Shown here piece by piece: positions 19,215 through 29,700 of a stretch of DNA of 64,000 bases (position 1 is its first letter; the number at the start of each line of letters is the position of its first letter). The notes under the pieces were generated by a model that did not search any database, was not told the origin of the DNA, and was given only the letters and a program-made list of their open reading frames with translations. The DNA is from Arenicola marina (Eukaryota; Annelida; Polychaeta; Arenicolidae), in NCBI GenBank assembly GCA_964019135.1, contig OZ025260.1, positions 16,982,254 through 17,046,253 on the forward strand, written 5' to 3'. The translations under genes were made by a program, and so were the position numbers.

Positions 19215-19925
19215 CATTTCCGGGACCCGCAACACGTGACAGGCAACTTCCGGGTGTGCCGATATGGATATGACTATTCCAATGAAATGTACACATCGTT
19301 CACATTCGGTGCACGTATGGGCACTGGAACCAACCTACTCTCATCACCTTTCATCTTCTCCCGAATGTCCCGAGCTGGTTTGACTGGGGCACATCGGCAT
19401 ACCGAATGGATGCGCGCGCACCCATAGCCGGGTGAAAGAAGTGTCGGGCGGTTTACCGATGCGTAATGTGCGTATTCGGGTTACCGCAGAGATGTACCGA
19501 GCTACCAAAGAAATACGGCCAGTGTTGAACGCTTAGATACCTCCCGGGACAGTAAAATGAGGCTGGATGAAGCTTCCTAAAGGACGCAGGTGTCAGGAAT
19601 CGTATGAGCTAGAGAGGCTCCCTGGCTGCAAGAGGAGGCGTTGTGTCACGGCCCAGTGAATTCGAGACTCACGCCCTGATGATTAGTTCAATGATCTGAT
19701 ATAAGCGACTGCGATACTGAACGGGTCTATAAAACGTAGGCATACGGGTAAAATAGACTACAACTATTTAACTTTATAATAGTTTTTATTTACATTGCAT
19801 ACATTAATGAAAGCATGAATAAACTAGAAATCATGATTTACTCAAGTAAAATCACATCTGTGCTATAAACAATCCAAATGTATGGTTTCCTTAACACTCT
19901 ACATTTTTTAGCATTTGCACACGAC
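19215..19925. other. Spacer right of the Pao/BEL insertion
   Basis: No convincing gene. A 63-codon open frame at 19236-19427 has no recognised family. The sequence continues the pre-insertion DNA found left of 11876. Confidence 0.4.
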
Positions 19926-20193
19926 TATGACAGCGCCGCTCCGATAACGACAGCGCCGCTCCGCTAACGACAGCGCCGCTCCGCCAACGACAGCGCAGCT
20001 CCGCTGATGACAGCGCCGCTCCGTTAACGACGGCGCCGCTCCGCTAACGACGGCGCCGCTCTGCTAACGACGGCGCCGCTGCGCTGATGCCAGCGCCGCT
20101 CCGCTGACGACAGCGACACTCCGCTGACGACAGCGACACTCCGCTGATGACAGCGCCGCTCCGCTAACGACAGCGCCGCTTCGCTGACGACAT
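19926..20193. repeat. 20-bp tandem repeat, about 13 copies
   Basis: The unit is GACAGCGCCGCTCCGCTAAC with variants at a few positions (CTGACGACAGCGACACTCC in two copies). GC-rich. The minus-strand open frames here show a 20-residue period and are by-products. Confidence 0.9.
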
Positions 20194-20283
20194 ATTGACC
20201 GTAATATTGACCGTTTCCCACCGAAGAGAAAGAACGCTGGATCGCCATCGCACCCAAGGGAGAGGCTGACAAAACCAAAGCAA

Positions 20284-20745
20284 TAGAAACAAGGACGTGA
20301 CCCAGTCGAAGACTTTGCCGAGGATAGTGTCGAGGATATCGCTGTATCTACTAGTGTTTCAACGCCACGTAGCGGGAATTTATCTGACAAAGAACTATAC
20401 ATGTATAAGTTTGCAACAGCCCGGCACGGGGATATGGTGAACTTAATTATGTCCCTTAGCCTTATTGCGGTCGTGGGCTGGAATACCGAAGAAAAGTGTT
20501 TGAAGAAATCAGATGTAGGCCTACTTGTAGTCCAGCGGAATGGGGTTGCTGGTGATTCATGTTCCTGCGATAAGGACCGAACAGACTACGCTAACAGGGT
20601 GACATCCTATAATGCAGAACAGTTACATATCCAGTGTGGCGGCATGCACCTTAACGTGGTTGAGGAGTTGCTGGAGTCGGTTGGATTATTGTGGTTTGTC
20701 TTGAGCTTAAGTCTATATTGCACTGCCAATTGGTCTCTACGATAG
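20284..20745 (+). CDS. Unrecognised open frame, possible exon remnant
   Basis: The plus frame is open from before position 20,290. It reads DPVEDFAEDSVEDIAVS, later DKELYMYKFATARHGD then MVNLIMSLSLIAVVGW, and runs to 20745. The ARHGDMVNLIMSL part faintly resembles an ankyrin helix pair, but the rest does not continue the repeat. No splice sites or family could be established. It may be a decayed exon or a chance frame. Confidence 0.2.
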
Positions 20746-20952
20746 TATAGAGATGGCTCAGCGGACTCCACGCACAGGCTTTCCACAGCGGATGGGTGAA
20801 AAAAATCAAATTTGTTCTATTAATGGTTAATCGAACCGAAAAACCAAATGTCCATATATCGAAAAACATTGGCAGAAGGAGTTTACAGTCACACGATTGG
20901 TCAATGGTCTATCATATAGTCGCTGAGATGCATTATGTAATAATAAATTATA

Positions 20953-21255
20953 TGTAACGTAGTGAGATATCCTTCCCGCCACCATCGACCTGTATTTTTA
21001 TGTATTCTAGTGAAGTACTTCTCATCTTTTGTGTTTAGTTCTTACCAGTAGTCTTATCAGGCTTTGTTTGTCTTAGATGATTTACTTTGGAGTCTGCCGC
21101 CATACTGTTTCTTGTTTAGCACACGGGACCAAAGCGTCATATGATTAGGTCAGAGCAGGGGATGTCGGGAGTCCGTGTCCTCCGTATATAAGTCGGCTCG
21201 TGAGGGTCTCTGGTCCCTCTCTCAACTCAGTTCTCACACAATATCTCACATTACA
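20953..21255 (+). mobile_element. Possible LTR (Ty3/Gypsy-like), 303 bp
   Basis: The segment begins TGTAACG and ends CATTACA. It contains a TATA box (TATATAAG near 21185) followed by CT-rich sequence, as in many LTRs. No partner LTR or target duplication was seen, so it may be a solo or broken copy. Gypsy-like gag remains lie 1.9 kb downstream on the same strand. Call by structure only. Confidence 0.35.
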
Positions 21256-21302
21256 CCATACTGGTGTAACCTGCTGATGAGCAGCTGATGAGCTCTCTAG
21301 AG

Positions 21303-22655
21303 TGCACGCCCAGTCTGGTCCGTCCTGCAGTTTGCTGAGCAGCGCAGCTCGCAATCACCGCCCAGTCTGGCCGTCCTGCAGTTTGCTGAGCAGCGCAGCT
21401 CGGAATCAACGCTCAGTCTGACCCGTCCTGCAGTTTGCTGAGCAGCGCAGCTCGCAATCACCGCCCAGTCTGGCCCGTCCTGCAGTTTGCTGAGCAGCGC
21501 AGCTCGCAATCACCGCCCAATCTGGCCCGTCCTGCAGTTTGCTGAGCAGCGCAGCTCGCAATCACCGCTCAGTCTGGCCCGTCCTGCAGTTTGCTGAGCA
21601 GCGCAGCTCGCAATCACCGCCCAGTCTGGCCCGTCCTGCAGTTTGCTGAGCAGCGCAGCTCGCAATCACCGCCCAGTCTGGCCCGTCCCGCAGTTTGCTG
21701 AGCAGCGCAGCTCGCAATCACCGCCCAGTCTGGCCTGTCCTGCAGTTTGCTGAGCAGCGCAGCTCGCAATCACCGCCCAGTCTGGCCCGTCCTGCAGTTT
21801 GCTGAGCAGCGCAGCTCGCAATCACCGCCAAGTCTGGCCCGTCCTACAGTTTGCTGAGCAGCGCAGCTCGCAATCACCGCCCAGTCTGGCCCGTCCTGCA
21901 GTTTGCTGAGTAGCGCAGCTCGCAATCACCGCCCAATCTGGCCCGTCCTGCAGTTTGCTGAGCAGCGCAGCTCGCAATCACCGCCCAGTCTGACCCGTCC
22001 TGCAGTTTGCTGAGCAGCGCAGCTCGCAATCACCGCCCAGTCTGGCCCGTCCTGCAGTTTGCTGAGTAGCGCAGCTCGCAATCACCGCCCAGTCTGGCCC
22101 GTCCTGCAGTTTGCTGAGCAGCGCAGCTCGCAATCACCGCCCAGTCTGGCCCGTCCTGCAGTTTGCTGAGCAGCGCAGCTCGCAATCACCGCCCAATCTG
22201 GCCCGTCCTGCAGTTTGCTGAGCAGCGCAGCTCGCAATCACCGCCCAGTCTGGCCCATCCTACAGTTTGCTGAGCAGCGCAGCTCGCAATCACCGTTCAG
22301 TCTGGCCCGTCCTGCAGTTTGCTGAGAAGCGCAGCTCGCAATCACCGCTCAGTCTGGCCCGTCCTGCAGTTTGCTGAGCAGCGCAGCTCGCAATCACCGC
22401 CCAGTCTGGCCCGTCCTGCAGTTTGCTGAGCAGCGCAGGTCGCAATCACCACTCAGTCTGGCCCGTCCTGCAGTTTGCTGAGCAGCGCAGCTCGCAATCA
22501 CCGCCCAGTCTGGCCCGTCCTGCAGTTTGCTGAGCAGCGCAGCTCGCAATCACCGCCCAGTCTGGCCCGTCCTGCAGTTTGCTGAGCAGCGCAGCTCGCA
22601 ATCACCGCCCAGTCTGGCCCGTCCTGCAGTTTGCGGAGCAGCGCAGCTCGCAATC
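21303..22655. repeat. 52-bp satellite, about 26 copies
   Basis: The unit is CGCCCAGTCTGGCCCGTCCT followed by GCAGTTTGCTGAGCAGCGCA and GCTCGCAATCAC, period 52 bp. Copies are highly similar, with scattered single-base variants. It starts within 50 bp of the end of the LTR-like segment. Confidence 0.95.
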
Positions 22656-23119
22656 CCAACGTCTCTATCTGATTGCCTCAAATATGATCAATTGTGGCCC
22701 AGTGCATAGCCAGCCCCCGTCTGAGTGATAAATCTGAGTGATAAACCCCTATTAGGGTTCAGCAGGCTGTTTTAAAACCATGAAAGTGAACAACGGTGAA
22801 ATGATAAAATTAATAGGTTGTATAAAACCATGAATGTTGGCATCGATGTTGGTAAATTCAACGGCAGTTCACAGAGGCAGCAGATGTATTTATAACAGAT
22901 TTGCATACATTGGCACAGCGGTGTGAATATGGCAACTTAAAACAACAACTTATAAGACCGCATTGTTGTCGGGGTCAGGGATAGAACACTGTCACAAGAG
23001 AAAATGCAAATGAATAAACATCCGACTTTGAAGTTGACCATTGTCATTGCTTGTCAGTCAGCTCAGCTAAAGACTCAGTTAAATTGTGACTGGTGAAACA
23101 TTTGCTGCCCAATGGAGGG
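22656..23119. other. Spacer between the 52-bp satellite and Gypsy-like remains
   Basis: No gene recognised. It contains a repeated phrase TATAAAACCATGAATG/TTTAAAACCATGAAAG near 22,770-22,835 and may be leader or gag sequence of the element around it. Confidence 0.3.
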
Positions 23120-23480
23120 GATATTAAGACATTAAGAAAATGCCCACCAGCACAAGTATGTCAGGAATAAATGTCAATGGTGTGGTAATGCTCCTCACAG
23201 TCATTCATTGTGTCCAGCTCGCAACGCTCAATGTCATAAATGCAAACTCAAGGGCCACTTTTTGCAAAAGTGTGTCGAAAGAATCATTCTGTTAATGAAG
23301 TCTATGCAGTGTGCATCACCGGACTCCCAGCCAGAGGTCTTCCTCGGTGTCGTCAACTCAGCCAGTCCAGATTCGCACTGGATTGTTACCCGTCAATGTC
23401 AACGACAGGGATGTTACTTTCAGAGTAGCCTCAGACACTGGCTGGAGTGATGCAGATTTGGAAAAAGAATCGGCATAGTT
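23120..23480 (+). mobile_element. Ty3/Gypsy-like gag-protease fossil, broken
   Basis: The translation shows zinc-knuckle sequence typical of Gypsy gag (KCQWCGNAPHSHSLC and CHKCKLKGHFLQKC), followed by protease-like sequence. It is a short, degraded piece with several breaks. No RT or integrase follows. It may belong with the LTR-like segment at 20953-21255. Confidence 0.6.
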
Positions 23481-24124
23481 TGAAAGTAATTTACAATAGC
23501 AATGCATTATGAGGAATAATTCAGGCTGTTGATTACCCTGTATTTGGTAGATGAAGACAACAATTGTATATTTTTTAGTTCTGAAGAAATTTACTCGTTT
23601 GAATTTCCAGGTACTACACCTCGACTGGTTTAATATGTATTTAATCAGTCAGATATGCAGTAGATATACATATCTTACTAGTATCAGACATGTATAAAAC
23701 ATGGACACACGGTACAAATGGTTTAGTCGCTGTCGTTGGCGTTTTCCAACCTTTATCTTTTTTACGCAATTATTCATCACTTGTTTTTTCATCCTTTAGG
23801 GCATTTCGCAGTATGTACAGCAGCGCCGCCTGGCGGGGAGGAAGACAGGCAGAAGATGGCGTGATTCCTCCTGGGTAAAGAAAAACATGATATTGTCTGG
23901 CCGCCAGGTACAAAGAGTATATGAAAAAAAACTCCATGGAGAAAAATGGAAGCAATATACACTCCATAATGTTAAACTAACATCAGGTAGTCATAGCTGC
24001 TACATTAATTTGCAGAACTTAGCTTACCGCCACCACCAAAACAACCTACGAGTGAGGTCACCCTGCCACAATCATTCAAGATTTCTGCAGACCAACTGGA
24101 AGCATCGCCACGCCAACCGAGTAA
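23481..24124. other. Spacer, no feature recognised
   Basis: AT-rich DNA between the Gypsy-like fossil and the LINE. Short open frames have no family match. The 5' part of the LINE (endonuclease) is not recognisable here. Confidence 0.35.
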
Positions 24125-24130
24125 AATAGT

Positions 24131-25735
24131 CTACTAAGAATCCTCAGAAATGCAGAAAAGGACCACTTCGAAAATCTGATCTTGCAATACCGTGGTAACT
24201 CCTATAAATCGTGGAATGTGATTAAAGAAGTAATAAATCGCACCAAAAGAAAGCATGTCCAAAATAAATTTGTAATCAATAACTCAGTGGTTACAGATAG
24301 AGACAGTATTGCGAATGGATTTAACAAGTTCTTTGCTAATATAGGTTCAACCTTATGCAAGAGTATTCCTCATATCCAGGATCATTCACCCCGCAGCTAC
24401 ATTAAGCAAACGAACGGTGCGAGCCTGTTTCTTGAACCAGTGATTAAAGAAGAACTACATGACATAGTGTGGTCGCTGAAAGAAAACTCACCTGGATGGG
24501 ATTATATAGGATCTAAAATCATTAAGAGTGCATATTCAATTTTAGAAGAACCCCTGATACATATTTTAAACTTGTCATTATCAGAGGGTCGTTTTCCAAA
24601 AGAATTGAAAATATCGAAAGTGATACCCATATATAAGGAAGGAGACAAAAACAAATTCAACAACTACAGACCGATATCTATTCTTTCGACGTTCTCAAAA
24701 GTGTTTGAAAAACTGGTGCATAACAGATTAACGACGTTTATTAACAGACACTGTTTGTTGCACGATAACCAGTTCGGATTTAGAACTCAGCACTCCACAA
24801 CGTCTGCTCTCATAGTATTTAAGGATAAAATTGCAACAACAATAGATAAAGGTGAATATGCTTTAGGTGTGTTTCTTGACTTCTCAAAAGCATTCGATAC
24901 AGTAAACCATGAAATACTCTTTACTAAGTTAGAAAAATATGGTGTACGAGGAGTGGTGTTAAACTGGATAAAAAGTTACCTTACTGATAGAGTACAATAT
25001 GTAGAGTATAATGGGGCTACCTCCTCTAGACATAAAATTACTTGTGGAGTACCACAAGGATCCACACTGGGACCACTCCTGTTTCTTTTATATATAAATG
25101 ACCTAGCCTCAGTGAGTAAAACATTGTTTTGCATTCTTTTCGCAGATGATTCGAATTTTCTCATTACAGGGACAAAATTAGATGATATGACAACCCTTTT
25201 AAATAGGGAATTGGATTTCATTGTGCGTTGGTTACGTTTAAATAAACTTACACTGAATGTAAATAAAACAAAGTACATGGTATTTACATCAACCCGTAAG
25301 AAAGCTATAGCTTCCACCAATGTTGAGATAATGGGTCAATGTATTACAAAAGTCACAAAAACGAAATTCCTAAGGGTATATATCGATAGTAATCTAACAT
25401 GGAAGGAACACATAGCATATATAAAAGGAAAAATCGCACGAGGCTTAGGCGTAATTACTAAAGCTCGGAAGTATTTTAAAACTGACACCCTCCGTACGCT
25501 CTACTTCTCATTTATCCATCTATACATTCTTTATGCTCATGAACTATGGGGAACTGCTTGTCAATCTTATCTTTGGCCACTTGTTGTGCTGCAAAAAAGA
25601 GCTGTTAGAATTATTACTGGTGTAGAAAGAAATGCTCATACAGATCTGCTGTTTCGAAAGCTGAATATTTTACCTTTGTCGAATATGGCTGAATATTGCA
25701 TGTTGATATTTATGTTCAAACTCTATACAGGTTAG
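24131..25735 (+). pseudogene. LINE reverse transcriptase, main part
   Basis: The frame is open from 24125 and has an ATG at 24182. RT landmarks in order are WNVIKEVINRTKRKH, KISKVIPIYKEGDKN with NNYRPISILSTFSKVFEK, the palm motif FLDFSKAFDTVNH, CGVPQGSTLGPLLFLLYIND, the catalytic FADDS (FADD at 25,139-25,150), and the thumb region with LTLNVNKTKYM. All RT core motifs are intact. The frame stops at TAG (25733-25735) after FKLYTG, where related elements continue. The remaining C-terminus follows in the same frame. Confidence 0.9.
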
Positions 25736-25978
25736 CTACCAAAGGTGATTGCCTCTCTATTTATCAATAATTATCAAATACACGGTTATGGTACTCGAGG
25801 ATCCAAGTTGTACCACACACCTAAGGCCAGAACGAATTATCTACGGAAGACTGTGAAGTATAGAGGTAGTATAGTGTACAACGAATGGTGCAATAGAATA
25901 AATTTCAACGCCGATTCAATAGAAGTGTATAAACGAGAGCTCAGATCAAAGATATCTGTCCATCCCCAAAATCCATGA
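25736..25978 (+). pseudogene. LINE ORF2 C-terminus after the in-frame stop
   Basis: The same reading frame resumes at once (LPKVIASLFINN) and runs 81 residues to TGA at 25978. HGYGTRGSKLYHTP and YRGSIVYNEW are typical of the last part of Jockey/CR1-like ORF2 proteins. Its phase matches the upstream frame, so a single nonsense change separates the two parts. Confidence 0.8.
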
Positions 25979-26036
25979 AGTGCTGACTTACCATGCAATA
26001 AGCCTTTTCTGTTGTTCAATTCAATTCAATTCAAGT

Positions 26037-26275
26037 ACTGCGAAGTCCCGAGGTGATCACCCTAAGGCCTCTACAGCTGACGGAGGTAGTCATGTTCTGC
26101 GAACGTCCGCCAGGAACGGTTGAAGTAGTCTTCCATAGGCGTCAGCTTAGAGGCTGCGAAGTCCCGAGATGAACGTCCTAATTATCCCGCCAGGATAAGT
26201 TGAAGTCGTCATAGTTAACATGTCATGTCTGTCTCACAGTGACTGATTATATATATACAGATTGTCAGTGTAAAA
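26037..26275. repeat. Two-copy direct repeat of about 118 bp
   Basis: CTGCGAAGTCCCGAGGTGA near 26039 recurs as CTGCGAAGTCCCGAGATGA near 26156, and CCGCCAGGAACGGTTGAAGT recurs as CCGCCAGGATAAGTTGAAGT. The two copies are diverged. Confidence 0.6.
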
Positions 26276-26775
26276 CGTTATTAAACAATGCTTTTTACTT
26301 TATGAGATGTGCTCAGGCCTGTCCTCATGAAGCTGGACACTATAATTGAAATGGTGACGGACGTCCTGAGCCTTCAGTGGCGCGGCACGGCGAACACAGG
26401 AACCATGCATGGGAGGAATGGCACTAGCCCTGTTGCATGCCCCTCCCTGGCTTATCCGCTCTGGGGAGCGGGCCGGAGGGCCATGTCCATGAAGCCAGTG
26501 TCGGTTGCGATTGTTGATTTAAAAATCAGCGCCCTTCGGCCGTCGATTGCAGAAAGTACAGAAACAAACGGTCCTTATTAATTTGTCAAGTTGTTCTTCA
26601 TACCTTTATAGTTCCAAGGGCAATGAGATTGAAAACAAACAAAATCCACCACTTTTTGTACTGGTGAAAGTTTTCAACAACAATTTTCAACAACTCTCCC
26701 CGCCGCCATGTCGCTGTTACGTCACAGTTCGCGTCGATCTCCCGGCAGAGGGCGTTACGCTTACGCCATAGTCCG
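26276..26775. other. Spacer before the 33-bp array
   Basis: No gene recognised. Short open frames lack family features. A CG-containing stretch near 26,330-26,540 has no identified match. Confidence 0.35.
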
Positions 26776-29700
26776 AGACGCTGTGATGGTCGCTCCTCGC
26801 CCCCACCGCTGGCTGGTGATGGTCGCTCCTCGCCCCCACCGCTGGCTGGTGATGGTCGCTCCTCGTCCCCACCGCTGACTGGTGATGGTCGCTCCTCGCC
26901 CCCACCGCTGACTGGTGATGGTCGCTCCTCACCGTCACTGCTGACTGGTGATGGTCGCTCCTCGCCCCCACCGCTGACTGGTGATGGTCGCTCCTCGCCC
27001 CCACCGCTGACTGGTGATGGTCGCTCCTCGCCCCCACCGCTGACTGGTGATGGTCGCTCCTCGCCCCCACCGCTGGCTGGTGATGGTCACTCCTCGCCCC
27101 CACCGCTGGCTGGTGATGGTCGCTCCTCGTCCCCACCGCTGGCTGGTGATGGTCGCTCCTCGTCCCCACCGCTGGCTGGTGATGGTCGCTCCTCGCCCCC
27201 ACTGCTGACTGGGGATGGTCGCTCCTCGCCCCCACTGCTGGCTGGTGATGGTCGCTCCTCGCCCCCACTGCTGACTGGGGATGGTCGCTTCTGGCCCCCA
27301 CCGCTGGCTGGTGATGGTCGCTCCTCGCCCCCACCGCTGGCTGGTGATGGTCGCTCCTCGTCCCCACCGCTGACTGGTGATGGTCGCTCCTCGCCCCCAC
27401 CGCTGACTGGGGATGGTCGCTCCTCGCCCCCACCGCTGGCTGGTGATGGTCGCTCCTCGCCCCCACTGCTGACTGGGGATGGTCGCTTCTGGCCCCCACC
27501 ACTGACTGGTGATGGTCTCTCCTCGCCCCCACCGGTGACTGGGGATGGTCGCTCCTCGCCGTCACCGAGACGCTGTGATGGTCGCTCCTCGCCCCCACCG
27601 CTGGCTGGTGATGGTCGCTCCTCGCCCCCACCGCTGGCTGGTGATGGTCGCTCCTCGCCCCCACCGCTGGCTGGTGATGGTCGCTCCTCGCCCCCACCGC
27701 TGGCTGGTGATGGTCGCTCCTCGCCCCCACCGCTGACTGGTGATGGTCGCTCCTCGCCCCCACCGCTGACTGGTGATGGTCGCTCCTCGCCCCCACCGCT
27801 GGCTGGTGATGGTCGCTCCTCGCCGTCACCGCTGACTGGTGATGGTCTCTCCTCGCTCCCACCGCTGGCTGGTGATGGTCGCTCCTCGCCCCCACCGCTG
27901 GCTGGTGATGGTCGCTCCTCGCCCCCACTGCTGACTGGGGATGGTCGCTCCTGGCCCCCACCACTGACTGGTGATGGTCTCTCCTCGCCCCCACCGCTGA
28001 CTGGGGATGGTCGCTCCTCGCCGTCACCGAGACGCTGTGATGGTCGCTCCTCGCCCCCACCGCTGGCTGGTGATGGTCGCTCCTCGCCCCCACCGCTGGC
28101 TGGTGATGGTCGCTCCTCGTCCCCACCGCTGACTGGTGATGGTCGCTCCTCGCCCCCACCGCTGACTGGTGATGGTCGCTCCTCACCGTCACTGCTGACT
28201 GGTGATGGTCGCTCCTCGCCCCCACCGCTGACTGGTGATGGTCGCTCCTCGCCCCCACCGCTGACTGGTGATGGTCGCTCCTCGCCCCCACCGCTGGCTG
28301 GTGATGGTCACTCCTCGCCCCCACCGCTGGCTGGTGATGGTCGCTCCTCGTCCCCACCGCTGGCTGGTGATGGTCGCTCCTCGTCCCCACCGCTGGCTGG
28401 TGATGGTCGCTCCTCGCCCCCACTGCTGACTGGGGATGGTCGCTCCTGGCCCCCACCACTGACTGGTGATGGTCTCTCCTCGCCCCCACCGGTGACTGGG
28501 GATGGTCGCTCCTCGCCGTCACCGAGACGCTGTGATGGTCGCTCCTCGCCCCCACCGCTGGCTGGTGATGGTCGCTCCTCGCCCCCACCGCTGGCTGGTG
28601 ATGGTCGCTCCTCGCCCCCACCGCTGGCTGGTGATGGTCGCTCCTCGCCCCCACCGCTGGCTGGTGATGGTCGCTCCTCGCCCCCACCGCTGGCTGGTGA
28701 TGGTCGCTCCTCGCCCCCACCGCTGACTGGTGATGGTCGCTCCTCGCCCCCACCGCTGACTGGTGATGGTCGCTCCTCGCCCCCACCGCTGGCTGGTGAT
28801 GGTCGCTCCTCGCCGTCACCGCTGACTGGTGATGGTCTCTCCTCGCTCCCACCGCTGGCTGGTGATGGTCGCTCCTCGCCCCCACCGCTGGCTGGTGATG
28901 GTCGCTCCTCGCCCCCACTGCTGACTGGGGATGGTCGCTCCTGGCCCCCACCACTGACTGGTGATGGTCTCTCCTCGCCCCCACCGCTGACTGGTGATGG
29001 TCGCTCCTCGCCCCCACCGCTGGCTGGTGATGGTCGCTCCTCGCCGTCACCGCTGACTGGTGATGGTCGCTCCTCGCCCCTACCGCTGGCTGGGGATGGT
29101 CGCTCCTCGCCCCCACCGCTGGCTGGTGCTGGTCGCTCCTCGCCCCCACCGCTGGCTGGTGATGGTCGCTCCTCGCCGTCACCGCTGACTGGTGATGGTC
29201 GCTCCTCGCCGTCACTGCTGACTGGTGATGGTCTCTCCTCGCCCCCACCGCTGACTGGTGATGGTCGCTCCTCGCCGTCACCGCTGACTGGTGATGGTCT
29301 CTCCTCGCTCCCACCGCTGGCTGGTGATGGTCGCTCCTCGCCCCCACCGCTGGCTGGTGATGGTCGCTCCTCGCCCCCACCGCTGGCTGGTGATGGGTGC
29401 TCCTCGCCCCCACCGCTGACTGGTGATGGTCGCCCCTCGCCCCCACCGCTGACTGGTGATGGTCGCTCCTCGCCCCCACCGCTGGCTGGTGATGGTCGCT
29501 CCTCGCCCCCACCGCTGGCTGGTGATGGTCGCTCCTCGCCCCCACCGCTGACTGGTGATGGTCGCTCCTCGCCCCCACCGCTGACTGGTGATGGTCGCTC
29601 CTCGCCCCCACCGCTGGCTGGTGATAGTCACTCCTCGCCCCCACCGCTGGCTGGTGATGGTCGCTCCTCGTCCCCACCGCTGGCTGGTGATGGTCGCTCC

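Larger units (their letters stand above)
24125..26036 (+). mobile_element. 5'-truncated LINE (Jockey/CR1-like non-LTR retrotransposon)
   Basis: It carries the linker and reverse transcriptase of ORF2 and a short 3' end, but no endonuclease, as expected from 5' truncation during target-primed insertion. The 3' end finishes with a TTCAA microsatellite (about 26016-26035), a tail type found in several LINE clades. One in-frame stop divides an otherwise open frame, so the copy is inactive but fairly recent. Confidence 0.85.

Noticed and set aside
21260-21300. CTGATGAG motifs resembling a hammerhead ribozyme core
   Set aside because: The required downstream GAAA core and pairing stems were not found at the right spacing.
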